Positions 46,505 through 61,570 are shown, counted from the stretch's first letter. The stretch is DNA of 64,000 bases from Escarpia spicata (GCA_963995525.1 OZ023214.1:51333880-51397879); one strand, 5' to 3'. Notes: a model not told the origin generated them from the letters alone. Translations and numbers: made by a program.

Positions 46505-46761
46505 AATCAAATGATGGAGAAACTCCAACAATCTACTACGCAGAAATCGAATTCCGAGGGATAAGTGACCCGGAGGCATGTCGCGGAGTGATCATGTCCA
46601 TAGTGGAAAACATCGCCCCCGTCAACCAGCCAACTATCCTGCCACTCAAGACCTTCACCCTGCTGCCTGCCTTCCCGCACACCATCCAAGCCATTGCACT
46701 TCCCGAAAACTCGTTCACCTTGCCAAGTGTCACCGATGCAGCCATGCGATTCTGTAGTAAG
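46466..46761 (+). CDS. Candidate host exon, unrecognised protein
   Basis: The acceptor-like ttcattttaatag at 46465 and a good donor (aag|gtacgc) after 46761 bound a 296-base open segment that ends at a codon boundary. It reads ETSPVDLFASMVGKSNDGET, PTIYYAEIEFRGISDPEACR, GVIMSIVENIAPVNQPTILP, LKTFTLLPAFPHTIQAIALP, ENSFTLPSVTDAAMRFCSK. Third codon positions are overwhelmingly C or G on the plus strand (acc ttc acc ctg ctg), so this strand is coding and the open minus frames are shadows. The family is not recognised. The first part lies in the left arm of an inverted repeat. The next candidate exon on this strand is at 51784-51931, in a compatible phase. Confidence 0.5.
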
Positions 46762-47050
46762 GTACGCCAAAATGTCAAATGTCTTTTGTCCTATCAGTGT
46801 AAATAAACAGGATTGTTTCATTAAGAATTGTGGAGTTCCTAGTACAAATGTAGGACATCATATATATGTCTAACTTGGATGTACCGGCAGATGCTGTCAC
46901 GTTTCAATGCTCATAAACAGCAATTTGACACATGTAGCTCTCGTGAAATATAATACTTGTTTTATTCAAACTGCTTTATTATAAATGTACATTAAACGAG
47001 TTTCCACAATCTTATTTAAGCTGTATCTTTATGTGCTATAAAATATAATC

Positions 47051-47112
47051 TACCAACCATAGATGCAAAGAAATCAAAAGGAGTAGTTTCTAATAAAATG
47101 AATGATATTGAA
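47051..47112 (-). repeat. Inverted repeat, right arm (62 bp)
   Basis: Inverted, slightly diverged copy of 46443-46504 (four substitutions). Read on the minus strand it still encodes an exon-like FASMVG segment. Confidence 0.92.
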
Positions 47113-48774
<1,662 letters not shown>

Positions 48775-49211
48775 TTTTTATTAAACAGAATCCTGATATT
48801 ATTAAAACTATTCACACATTTCATATTTGGACTTCAAATAACCGGTTTCGTGATGCGCTAAAGCAGTTGAGGAATCAGCTTTAAATAACCGGATTTGTGA
48901 TGCGCTAAAGCAGTTGAGGAATCAGTTTAAATAACCGGATTTGTGATGCGCTAAAGCAGTTGAGGAATCAGTTTAAATAGCCGGATTTGTGATGCGCTAA
49001 AGCAGTTGAGGAATCAGTTTAAATAGCCGGATTTGTGATGCGCTAAAGCAGTTGAGGAATCAGTTTAAATAGCCGGATTTGTGATGCGCTAAAGCAGTTG
49101 AGGAATCAGCTTTAAATAACCGGATTCGTAATGCGCTAAAGCAGTTGAGGAATCAGCTTTAAATAACCGGATTCGTGATGCACTAAAGCAGTTGAGGAAT
49201 CAGCTTTAAAT
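48775..49211 (+). repeat. 46-bp satellite, 8 copies, with dispersed-repeat leader
   Basis: From about 48836 the unit aaccggatttgtgatgcg-ctaaagcagttgaggaatca-gtttaaat repeats eight times (46-47 bp). Middle copies read tagccgg and gtttaa; edge copies read taaccgg and gctttaa. The leader 48775-48835 and first unit match the single-copy dispersed repeat at 3594-3695. Confidence 0.95.
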
Positions 49212-51560
49212 GAAACGCGTATAGACTTTCATATAATATTATTCGAGAAAGCCACAATTTTTTACATGAATTGCACTTCCCACAGGAAGAGAGCACAGGA
49301 AGAAGACCACAGAGAGCACAGGAAGCGAGCATCTGTGGTCACGTTTGTCTTCTCCAACTGCCAAGAAAGCTCGCCGGCGACGTATTTATGTTGGATGTTA
49401 GACTGATTAGATTGTTCATAAACTGACGAATTCGCCAGATCACACAGATCGATCTGGATTGGAGGTGCTATTAACATCTCGTCAACGTCTTCATTTAATA
49501 AACATTTCGTTTGGTGGCACGCCCCAGTAGAGCAGAGTTCGTCAGTGCAGAGACCGAGGTTATGGCGAGAGTAAAATAGCTATATAACAAGCTTAGTGAT
49601 GAAATATTAAACAATGGTTGATAGATTGACCAGTCCACTGTCAGTGCACGTTTGATGTTAAGCTCAGTAGTGAAAGAATAACCGATGGTACATGCCTGAT
49701 ACACTGGGATACTCGTTTCTTTTCTTGCCCTAGGCTTAGAATGCATATAAGACTGCAGAACATTACCCAGATGAACGTTCAGCCATAGTCGGTGTATGTT
49801 ACATTTGTCCTAATCCTACATGATGTCGGCGCGTTCCATGATTAAAGGAAGCTTTTAATTAATGTTGTTCTCTTTGTATAGCCCCCGATCTTCCATTACT
49901 TTTATTTCTCACTGTTCGTTTATAACGGTGTAAAACAGTTTACGTGCTATATTCTAATCTAAACGATACACTGTCCCTTCCAGTGACGATTAGGAAACAT
50001 TTGCAAATGGTAACGTAATGTTTTAATATTTCAATAAGTAGTTTTGATTAAATCCCATCTGCTCCAGTTGATTTATAACACCCTCGCGACCCGGTGTTTT
50101 CTGCCGACACCAATACCCCTGCACATACAGAGGAATTTTCCAATATGTTTAATGTTTAATTTCTAGTACTAGTTATAGTACTAACGTTATCCTTTCTTGT
50201 AAACTCTGAAGTGATATACCGGTTCCCATTATTGTCCTCTCTCACCAAGGACCCATCTAATAATTATTATTATTATATTTCCTGCATTGTCTTCTGGTGG
50301 GCCAGCCTAACTGCGACCTGTCTTTACTCCTTTCATAAACATACTTTTAGTGACATTGTTTTGCTACCTCACAATATTTGCCCAAAGCATTTTTCGGTTT
50401 TCTAATATTAGTAGAGAAACAAAGTGCAGCTGAGCATGTTTGGTTTCGTTTTCCGGTACCTTTGTTCCTTCCAAGTTATTGTCGCAGGACTGCATTTCCT
50501 GTAGCTATTTTGGGCTGGTGTTTCTGTGTGGACCGTTTGGCTTACATTTTGTTCAAGGGGACGTGTTATAATAATCAGTTATATCATAACAATGTCCCAT
50601 GTATTGTTTTGTATAGTAATGTATTTGTTTTTCATGTGTATAAACTACCGCTGCTTTCCGGATTAAAACAGAACTCATCCGTCATAACCTTGTCAGCCGA
50701 ACTAGTTCGTTGAACAGGATCCTCCTGCAATTCGAAAACCGTTATCCCCATGTATAAGAAGAGTGGGGACGTGGGAGAAGACACCACAGGCACAAACATA
50801 CCATGAACACCGTAAAGCATTTATAATTGGGAAACGTAATCATAATAACCAGAAAACCGGAAGTATCATAGACACGTTTAGTAGTTGCTAAGCTATTTTC
50901 ATCATACATCATTCGCGTTCATGCCACATGCATGTCTATATTAATGCACGTAGACTTCAATGATCACTGCGTAACGTGTTTGGGAAATGTCATACAGGTA
51001 ACGACTTAGTCAATGGCGAGCTATTTATCTTATTTTTCTGATGAAACGTCAAGAACGTGTATTTCCATCTCATTATTGCTGATAACGCTAAATGTATGTC
51101 ACTGCTAAATATGTGTTGAGCATCGGTTTTAACGTAAACAATTTGTAAATAGTGCATTCTTTTTTTAGATACTAAACAATAACTATGGATAACCAGTTAT
51201 TTGATAGTTATTTGAATGTGTTATTTAAATATGAATACCACGACATGACATAACATGTGTGCGGATGGTTTCAACCGTTTCCCACGTAAAGGTTTCTGAC
51301 CCGTTCGTGAGAAATCAACACGATTGGTTTGGGTTGTTTATAACAATACTTCAAATAAAATATTGTTTGGTGCTTTGTGTTGTTGTAAAGCGTAAAGTTG
51401 AAATACACAATTGCTGTAGCGGTGCGTGCACTAGGATCGTAATCACGGTGCCCTGCTATAACATTGATTGGCGTTAAAAACTCTATATGAAATGTTGCAT
51501 CTGGTACTAGTAATGAACTAATACCTTCTCTGGTAAACACATGCCCTTACGTACCTCCTG
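49212..51560. other. Unassigned 2.3-kb stretch (probable intron)
   Basis: The words atatttcctgcattgtcttc-tggtgggccag at about 50273-50303 recur as atatttccagcactgtcttc-taatgggccag at about 51566-51596, suggesting a diverged duplication. No coding signal. Confidence 0.4.
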
Positions 51561-51641
51561 ACATAATATTTCCAGCACTGTCTTCTAATGGGCCAGAATC
51601 ATGTTGTGAACTTTCTGTTTGTTATGATGCAAGTGTTTTTG

Positions 51642-51741
51642 GCGATTTGCGCACGCAGTTCATCACAATTTGTTTAATAAAGTTAACGGTTAATTTGAGT
51701 GGCTACATAGGAAAATTTCAGTCAGGGTAATGCTATTCTGA
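51642..51741 (+). repeat. Direct repeat, copy 1 (100 bp)
   Basis: Shares atcacaatttgtttaat, acggttaatt, acatagg and ggtaat-ttattctac/g in order with 52018-52117, roughly 75-80% by eye. Confidence 0.75.
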
Positions 51742-51783
51742 CAACTAACCATTACTCTGTAAATATTTCTTCATCTGTCGTAG

Positions 51784-51931
51784 ACGATGGACGACGTGAA
51801 AGCTGAAACCGGCCGAACTGACAGATATTTGTCGGATTACTGCAGCGTCGCAATGTACATGGAAGTGCTGCTGACAGACGTCTACCGATTTGATGTGTCG
51901 GCCAAATTCACTTCGAAGTCTCTGAACAACG
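51784..51931 (+). CDS. Candidate host exon, unrecognised protein
   Basis: A pyrimidine-rich acceptor (tatttcttcatctgtcgtag) ends at 51783 and a donor (aacg|gtaaca) follows 51931. The 148-base segment reads TMDDVKAETGRTDRYLSDYC, SVAMYMEVLLTDVYRFDVSA, KFTSKSLNN with C/G-rich third positions. Starting in phase 0 it can follow the exon ending at 46761 in phase 0; the joint reading is plausible but unproven. Alternatively the ATG at 51787 is a start and the frame continues unspliced to 52074. The family is not recognised. It is flanked by two copies of a 100-bp direct repeat. Confidence 0.45.
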
Positions 51932-52017
51932 GTAACAAACCAGGTGAATGGTATATACATTTACAGGATGACAACGAGCCTACATGCAAAATACACAACT
52001 ACATATGTGCTACTTGT

Positions 52018-52117
52018 GCGATTTCCGAAGGCATTTATATCACAATTTGTTTAATTCATTCCACGGTTAATTAGAGTAGCCACATAGGGATCGTTCAATC
52101 ACGGTAATATTATTCTA
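52018..52117 (+). repeat. Direct repeat, copy 2 (100 bp)
   Basis: Partner of 51642-51741, 376 bases downstream. Confidence 0.75.
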
Positions 52118-52149
52118 CGTGGGTGGGTGCGTGCGGGCGTGAGTACGGG

Positions 52150-52345
52150 AATTCGGGCGTGTGTGTGCATGTGTGTGTGCGTGTGTGTGTGCGCGCGTGT
52201 GCGTATGTGTGTGTGTGTTGTGTGCGTGTGTGCGTGTGTGCGTGTGTGCGTGTGTGCGTGTGTGCGTGTGTACGTGTGTGCGTGTGTGCGTGTGTCGTGT
52301 GTTCGTGTGTTCGTGTGTGCGTGTGTGCGTGTATGTGTGCATATT
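52150..52345. repeat. (GTGTGC)n-type microsatellite
   Basis: gtgtgcgt octamers with tgtgtt and gtgtac variants. Confidence 0.95.
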
Positions 52346-52445
52346 TATATGTGTGTCTTGGAAGCAAACCGAATTAACGGTGTGCATGCAGCCGGAAGAG
52401 AGTTGGCTCGGACCGATTTTGCAACGCGCACAGATTTACTTTCTG

Positions 52446-52497
52446 AGTGACTGACTGACTGACTGATTTACTTATTTACTTACTTACTTACTTACTT
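52446..52497. repeat. (GACT)n and (TTAC)n microsatellite, left flank of Penelope copy 2
   Basis: gactgactgact is followed by ttacttacttac up to the start of the Penelope-like element. The same ttac units reappear after its 3' end. Confidence 0.93.
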
Positions 52498-52505
52498 GTG
52501 CGTTA

Positions 52506-53216
52506 TTGTTCTCCATGGATGTAGAAAGCATGTACACCAATATTTACAATAATTCTGGGAATGAAGCAGTAAGACAGGCCTTTTTTTTACGAAACCCGGA
52601 TTTTGACCGCCCGGACGCAGAGATTTTAGAACTATTTAAAATGTTCTCCGAACACAACGACTTTTTATTCGGATCAAACCGGTACCTTAAAATTTTCGGC
52701 ACTGCAATGGGGAAACGATTTGCCTCCAACTATGCCGAGCTTTTTATGACTGAGTGGGAGAAACAAGCATTAAGGAAATGCAACAAATTACCATTAACCT
52801 ATTTACGATATTTGGACGATATCTTCGGAATCTGGACACATGGGAATGATGAATTCCTAGTTTTCTTGGGCATACTAAATAGCCATCAAAATTGCGTAAA
52901 ATTAACGTCAGTTACGAGTAAACATTCAATAGATTTCTTGGACACAACGATCTTTAAAGGCGAACGCATTAATTCGACGGAACATCTTGACAGCAAGGTT
53001 TACTTTAAACCAACATATACACATCAACTACTGCACAAAGACCCGTTCCATCCGAACCATTCCTTCTCTGGTATCCTCATGTCGCAACTATCACGATTTA
53101 ACAGGATTTGCAACAATAAATCAAACTTTGAGGAAGCCGTACAAACATATTTTCGTATCCTGAGGCAAAGGAATTATACATCGCGTTTTAAAGGCACATT
53201 AACAGCACTACCCTAG
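52506..53216 (+). pseudogene. Penelope-like reverse transcriptase, partial
   Basis: A 236-residue frame: FSMDVESMYTNI contains the first catalytic Asp block, GTAMGKRFASNYAELFMTEW the middle palm block, and YLRYLDDIFGIWTHGND the catalytic YLDD box in the form usual for Penelope-like elements. Thumb-region sequence follows (FLDTTIFKGERINSTEHLDS, FNRICNNKSNFEEAVQTYF). The fingers and N-terminus are missing by truncation exactly at the microsatellite. Penelope-like RTs are related to telomerase and prime on target DNA. The frame ends at a stop at 53214-53216. Confidence 0.88.
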
Positions 53217-53229
53217 AGGATATTAAAAA

Positions 53230-53839
53230 TCAAAACAGGAAAGAACAAGCCGTGAAATGTCAGGTGAAAAGGTGTCTAGCCTGTACGATATTTGTAAACC
53301 TCACCCAACACAAGGAGGCCACCACAGGGCAAAATCAACAATTGCGGTACATCCAGTATGGTGTATCTAATTACCTGCAACGCCTGCCCCACAAGATACG
53401 TGGGTCTGGCAATCAACACCGAACACGTCTAAATAATCACAGATCGGACATATGACACCACAACGACACACAAGTGGTCAAGCATTTTAACGGAGCTGGT
53501 CACTCAATATCCGATTTGCGAATCACAATCTTGGAATCAGGGGTATTTTCTGACATCGCCTCACTGGAAATCTTTAACAGACGAAATTGTGAATCAAAAT
53601 GGATTACAAGACTTAAAACCACGCAGCCAGGGGGCCTGAAAGTTAGAGAGGACTCTTTTGATATTATACCTTTTGTGATTCGAATCTCCCACCAGGGACG
53701 AACAATTGCTAAACTGGCTAAAGCCACCTATAAACTCCTTCAAACCGCGTATCCAGAAATGTACAAGCCGAGATTTATAACACCATTCTCAAAGAACAAG
53801 AATTTGAAAGATATGCTGGTGGCCACCAAATTACAATGA
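53230..53839 (+). pseudogene. Penelope-like C-terminal (GIY-YIG-type) region, partial
   Basis: Two frames split by a stop at 53453-53455: QAVKCQVKRCLACTIFVNLT, then LPHKIRGSGNQHRTRLNNHR-SDI, and after the break VVKHFNGAGHSISDLRITIL, ASLEIFNRRNCESKWITRLK. R-x-RLNNH-x-SDI and the following H-x-GHS-x-SDL block fit the second half of the GIY-YIG nuclease domain of Penelope-like elements. A clear GIY...YVG front half is not visible. Confidence 0.7.
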
Positions 53840-54175
53840 AGAATGGACTTCTACAGAACAATGACCCTAGTGCATAGGACACTGTGAGACGTCGTAGTGT
53901 TAGTGCAGTTGTGTAGTTGTTGTTGCTGGGGGATTAGGCTGCGTGTAAGGTTGCAGCAGTGCTGGCTCGTACTGCTTCACATGTTTCCGTCTCCTGTACA
54001 ACAATGATAGGATAGATATATTTCACGCACAATTATTTTTTTTTACAGGTTTACCGTCCGAAATAATTATTAATAACAAGGACACGTGTTTGTGGAGGTG
54101 TAGGGTGGTCAGCAGCAAATACTGTTTCTATCTTGTAGCGAACCCTCTGTGATTACATATATAAATTTTACTAAA

Positions 54176-54212
54176 ATACTTGCTTGCTTACTTACTTACA
54201 CACTTACTTACA
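54176..54212. repeat. (TTAC)n microsatellite, right flank of Penelope copy 2
   Basis: ttgcttgcttacttacttac units matching the left-flank repeat at 52464-52497. Confidence 0.85.
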
Positions 54213-54272
54213 CGTGACACGATGAGTTGTGTCCCGTATTCCTCTGAATGGTGTATGTCATGTTAGGGCAAC

Positions 54273-54399
54273 CTCTTCTCCGACGGCCCCCGGGTTTCCA
54301 AAGGAGAACTCGGTGACCATCCCCACACAGGAGGAGCCGTCAAACGTTTTCTCGAGAGTTTGTGTCAGAATTCCATGATTCACAGTCATATATGACGAT
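54273..54399 (-). CDS. Candidate host exon, unrecognised protein
   Basis: On the minus strand an acceptor (gtgtgtttgaacag) is followed by 127 bases ending at a donor-like gaagag|gttgcc. The frame is SSYMTVNHGILTQTLEKTFD, GSSCVGMVTEFSFGNPGAVG, EE. It is open, with third positions mostly C or G (gac ggc tcc tcc tgt gtg ggg atg gtc acc gag ttc), and distinctly more GC-rich than its neighbours. The upstream intron end would be a (GT)n tract of about 190 bases preceded by (AG)n. The family is not recognised; the gttgcc donor is weak. Confidence 0.4.
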
Positions 54400-54404
54400 C
54401 TGTT

Positions 54405-56895
<2,491 letters not shown>

Positions 56896-56899
56896 AGGA

Positions 56900-57407
<508 letters not shown>

Positions 57408-57994
57408 AATGTTACTGGATCGACATGCCGATGAAAATAATATTTAAAGAGCAATTGGTCTGTGAACGTGTACTTTGAAGGTCTGAAGGTGTATCAAAAC
57501 TGGTACCGATTTTCATCCATGCAGTGCGCGAAGGCGCTTTTTTGCGGCATCAAACAATGTGACTTGCCCATATAACAGTAGATGCATGTTTTGAGTTGTA
57601 CATTTTTGCTAGCTTATGTATTTTTATAAGACTATTTCACCTCATGCATCGATGTCCTCTCGCCTCTTTTTATATTCACCCACTAATTGCCGATGTATTT
57701 GAGAAAATACTCAAACAACGATAATTAATTAGAATTATTTACTATTGCAGTGAATAAATTTAGTTGTCAGTCATGCCCCAGGTGGCGTCACTGTGGCGTC
57801 ATATTAGAATTGTTATCAGCCGCGTGCATGTCGTCATTGCTGACAGCGGAAATTACATTTAATGGTCTTGGGAATTAGTTTAACTTCAAAATATTGTAAT
57901 TGTGACAATTGCTACACTTGGTTTGTTTGTTTATTTCTACGCCAACTTTGGCGCATTGAAAGAGTATCTCCTCCTAAGCGCCGAGGTCCGTTTG
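57408..57994. other. Unassigned stretch
   Basis: No coding signal or recognised repeat. Confidence 0.4.
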
Positions 57995-58520
57995 CTTCGT
58001 TGTATTTTCATTCGCTTCTTTGTATGTCCAATCGCTCCTTTGTATGTCCATTCGCCTCTTTGATTGTCCATTGGCCTCTTTGTAAGTCCACTCGCCTCTT
58101 TGTATGTCCATTCGCTTCTTTGTATGTCCATTCGCTTCTTTGTATGTCCATTCGCCTCTGTGTATGTTGATTCGCCTCTTTGTATGTTCACTCGCCTCTT
58201 TATATGTCCATTCGCCTCTTTGTATGTCCATTCGCGTCTTTGTATGTCCATTCGCCTCTTCGTATGTTCATTCTCCTCTTTTTATGTCCATTCGCGTCTT
58301 TGTATGTCCATTCGCCTCTTTGTATGCCCATTTGCTTCTTTGTATGTCCATTCGCCTCTGTGTATATCCATTCGCCTCTTCGTATGTCCATTCGCCTCTT
58401 TGTATGTACATTCGCCTCTTTTTATGTACATTCACCTCTTTGTATGTACATTCGCTTCTTTGTATGTCCACTCGCTTCTTTGTATGTCCACTCGCCTCTT
58501 TGTATGTCCATTCGCTTCTT
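57995..58520. repeat. 20-bp minisatellite, about 26 copies
   Basis: The unit is cattcgcctctttgtatgtc with single-base variants (gcttctt, gcgtctt, gtaca, gttca). With a period of 20 the reading frame shifts every copy, so repeated 20-residue protein periods appear in all frames; they are not evidence of coding. Confidence 0.96.
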
Positions 58521-58990
58521 AGAACCATTGGTCTCTAATCTACCAATTGGCGGTGAATCCCCAAAACACAACTGTAGTTATTTACAGTTATTTAACTATG
58601 CGTGTGCTGTAATTATGCTATGCCTTAATAAATGACCTTTCATCGACCTGAAAGAATTGAGTGGTCTGATCTCTGTAAACGAGCGTGTTTATCCACGGGT
58701 GGGTGTAAGCTAGCAAACATAAGTGTAATAACATTTACAGTTCTTTCCAGGATTACTGTCAAAAAAGTATGTGTGAATTGGGGATCCTTTGGAGCAACTA
58801 AGGTTAGGTGAAGTAGCCCCATCTTAGAGTGTAACATGAAACCCGACGAACGATGACGATGACGAATTCAACTCTGGATTAATTACATTTAAGTCCCATG
58901 TAAACAGTAACACACCATTGCAATAATATATTACTTATGTTTATATAATAAAAACACCATAAGTTCAACTTATTATCTCTACAATATAAA
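58521..58990. other. Unassigned stretch
   Basis: No gene recognised. Confidence 0.4.
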
Positions 58991-58994
58991 TGAC

Positions 58995-59024
58995 ACTCTC
59001 TCACATTATCGAGTGTGAGAGAGT
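58995..59024. repeat. Perfect 11-bp hairpin next to a MITE
   Basis: actctctcaca and tgtgagagagt flank an 8-base loop (ttatcgag). It lies 11 bases outside the left end of the 59036-59751 element. Confidence 0.7.
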
Positions 59025-59035
59025 TCTGTATCTTT

Positions 59036-59751
59036 AGCCCGCAGCACACTTGCCGATTTTTCAACGTCCGACAAATAACCTTCACTTGTCGGCTAGTGTG
59101 CTGCGAATTCCGACAAGATCGGGGCTTATCGAATAAAATCTGACAGTGCTAGATCTCAGGATGTCCTGGCGGACCTTGTCGGCTAGTAAGCTGCGGACCC
59201 CGACAAATTGTTGACGCTCGCGCGATTAGTGACCAATGGGAAATGTGCACGCGCACATGTCATTATAAACATGGCAGCCCCCAGTGCCACAGCAACGATG
59301 TCAAGCGAAATGTTGAAGTCCGAGCAGTGAACTGTAGAAAAGTCACTGCATGGGAATCCTATCAGTGGCTTTAGGCTTTACGATGTGTAATCTACTGATT
59401 ACAGCAAGGGTCGTGAAAACGAGATCCTGGCAGGAAAACTCTGCTGAAATGGATATGTCTAGCATGGTTGGTATTATTAGCAATACTACCCCAATGGCAA
59501 TAGCCAACATTGACAGTGACAACAGCATCTGCTCTGTGTTTTCGTACGTGCAAATTCAATTCATTCACTTTATAAATATGTGAGCCCAATATGTACTGAT
59601 ACAGTTAAACCGCCTAATTCCGTGCACCTTAGCTTGTCGCGACAAAACAATGCCGTCAAAATATCGGTTAGTGTGCTGCGAGCCGATGGCTCGACAATTT
59701 TAACCGCGATCAAAAATCTGCAGTCGCCCGACAAAAAATATGCTGCGGGCT
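59036..59751. mobile_element. Non-autonomous TIR element (Harbinger-like MITE), 716 bp
   Basis: The ends AGCCCGCAGCA (59036-59046) and TGCTGCGGGCT (59741-59751) are exact inverted repeats. The internal words tagtgtgctgcga (59094 and 59668) and ctagtaagctgcgga (59183) repeat the end motif, and ccgacaa/ttgtcgg words recur. The flanks (ttt and ttg, or tta and ttt if the end is one base shorter) would fit a 3-bp target duplication of the PIF/Harbinger type, but not conclusively. The interior has no recognisable protein. Confidence 0.65.
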
Positions 59752-59764
59752 TTGGGCAAGCATA

Positions 59765-60350
59765 GTACCTTCTACAAAGAAAGGCGTTGATAGGCGAATA
59801 ACATTAGCACCAGCAGTGTTTGGTACACTCGGAAATAACATATTTTCACAGAGAGGCATCTCAATAAGAATGAAAGCCAGACTATATGGGACCTTTATAC
59901 TGCCTATACTAACGTATGGTGTATAAATGTTGACACTGCGATCGCAAGAGACTCGGTCTCTTGAAGTGTTTGAGATGCGTTGCCTACGGGCTATCAAGTG
60001 TGTTTCTGGGGCGACAAACAAAGAAATAACCAATTCAGAGAATATACATTCACCCCTGAATCCATCGCAGTTGTCATCAGACCTTGAAAACTCCGGTGGT
60101 TTGGACACGTTTGCCGTATGCCAAACGAAAACCTCATGAAATAGCTTTCAATGCATTTTGTTGTGTCCTTTAAAGAACCCAGAAAAAAAAGAGAAAGGCC
60201 ACGGAAGAGGTGGCGTGACGAAGTTAGGCAGGACATTGGACTCCCGCTTTTAACAGCAGAGTAGTGTGCTCTAGACAGGACGAAATGGAGGGGTGGGACA
60301 TCCAGGAGGACAACGAGGGGTCTAGGCGCTTAAGTTGAGATGAGATGCAA
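59765..60350 (+). mobile_element. LINE 3' fragment (RTE-like), frameshifted
   Basis: The plus strand reads STKKGVDRRITLAPAVFGTL, MKARLYGTFILPILTYGV, ETRSLEVFEMRCLRAIKCVS; after frame changes RKLRWFGHVCRMPNENLMK and RERPRKRWRDEVRQDIGLP. The ILPxLTYG, LExFxMRCLRxI and RWFGHVxRM-RPRKRWxD blocks form the C-terminal part of RTE/CR1-type reverse transcriptases. The RT core is missing. It directly abuts the Harbinger-like MITE. Confidence 0.75.
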
Positions 60351-60808
60351 TCAGTAGTTGTCATTAGTGATGGTGAGATGTCGGTGCCCTGGAAGTTCTT
60401 AGTGCAACAGAAATTGGAGATAGTAAGTTGTTGAGTAAGTTTGGTGCATGTCCATAAATATACCATATTTCCATGGTATACCAGGTGAAACAATCCGTCC
60501 TGTTTGTGCCGGTGGTTGAATACCAATCCTGTTCAGAGAAAGCGGAACATTTCATACTTAACATGTTGACGCATAACTGGGATAAATCTGCGAGCAGTTC
60601 GGCCAATTGATGATTATTTATTGAAATGGCAAAATGTGGTTCATTTGTATTTTCCGAATCCTGCTTTCTTTTATCAAAATACGTGTTGTTTATAAATGCA
60701 AGGGACTGTGTTTTACTACACCTCGAGTGGGTATTTTATCAGCGCACATGTCAGCAAACCCTTCATTGCAGTAACAAAAGGGTGGCTATTGCTCCGTAGA
60801 ACTGGGAT
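60351..60808. other. Unassigned stretch
   Basis: May include the LINE 3' UTR; nothing else recognised. Confidence 0.4.
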
Positions 60809-61570
60809 GTGACATTTGTCACCCTGTCCCATATTTTAGCGGTCCACAAATCCACCACTAGTTGTCGCTACATTTCGTTACCCCATTTATCACTTTTACT
60901 TCCACCCAGACCACCCAGACTGTCATTTCTGCCATTGCTTTTGGGTGACATAAGTGTACATGGGAGGTTTAGTTGTAATTGTGCCTACGCCCTAGTGTCT
61001 TGTGGGCCTTGTGTTGATTATATGCACTGTAGTCGGAAGGTGGTGTATATTCGAGGAGCTGAAGCTCAACAAAACCTCTAAATGCTCCCCTCCTTGAGAC
61101 CTCCCAAACAAAACCCCACCTTCAGGCTCTCCAAAAATCCACGTGGATACCAAAATGCAACCCTTCCTTACAGATTAGGGGACTACTGCTATCTCCTGCC
61201 TCCCACCTTAAATGTCCGGCGCATATGTAAGGCCCCCTATGTAGAGAGAGTAATTGCTGACTGCTATAGCCCATGTCTCACCGCCCCTTCCTGGTCTTCC
61301 TCTGTATGTTCCAGCAGTGCGTCACGAGTATGATTTTCCGTGACATTTGTGACGGTTTCAGTTACATTGGTGCAAGAGCATTCTGTGTGTTCCTTCTTTA
61401 AAAAACAAATCCAGTATGTTCCACCTGACCGCCTTGCTAGTTCAACTGGTAGGCCATCGCACGCGCTGCACTTTGGTACATCGCACGCGCTGCACTTTGG
61501 TACATCGCACGCGCTGCACTTTGGTACACTATCGAAATTCACACGCTCTATTGAGACACCTGTTCCCTAA
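60809..61570 (+). other. Nearly open frame of unknown nature
   Basis: One reading frame runs 762 bases with only two internal stops (61079-61081 and 61331-61333). The middle part reads RLSKNPRGYQNATLPYRLGD and YCYLLPPTLNVRRICKAPYV. Codon composition is only mildly coding-like and no domain is recognised. It could be a decayed gene, part of a retroelement, or chance. Confidence 0.25.
61452..61526. repeat. 24-bp tandem repeat, 3 copies
   Basis: catcgcacgcgctgcactttggta three times, nearly perfect, inside the near-open frame. On the minus strand it would read CDVPKCSA. Confidence 0.95.

Larger units (their letters stand above)
52498..54154 (+). mobile_element. Penelope-like element, copy 2
   Basis: It starts inside the reverse transcriptase and runs to the 3' end tagcgaaccctctgtgatt shared with copy 1. 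Relative to copy 1 it retains 30 extra bases (53268-53298) but lacks about 140 bases after 54114. It is flanked on both sides by (TTAC)n. Confidence 0.85.

Noticed and set aside
46507..46821. Minus-strand frames opposite the exon candidate
   Set aside because: C/G-rich third positions occur on the plus-strand frame; the minus frames are its shadow.
57937..58635. Repeated FVCPFASLYVHS-type and RRMDIQRGEWTYKE-type frames
   Set aside because: The 20-base minisatellite produces such periods in all frames.
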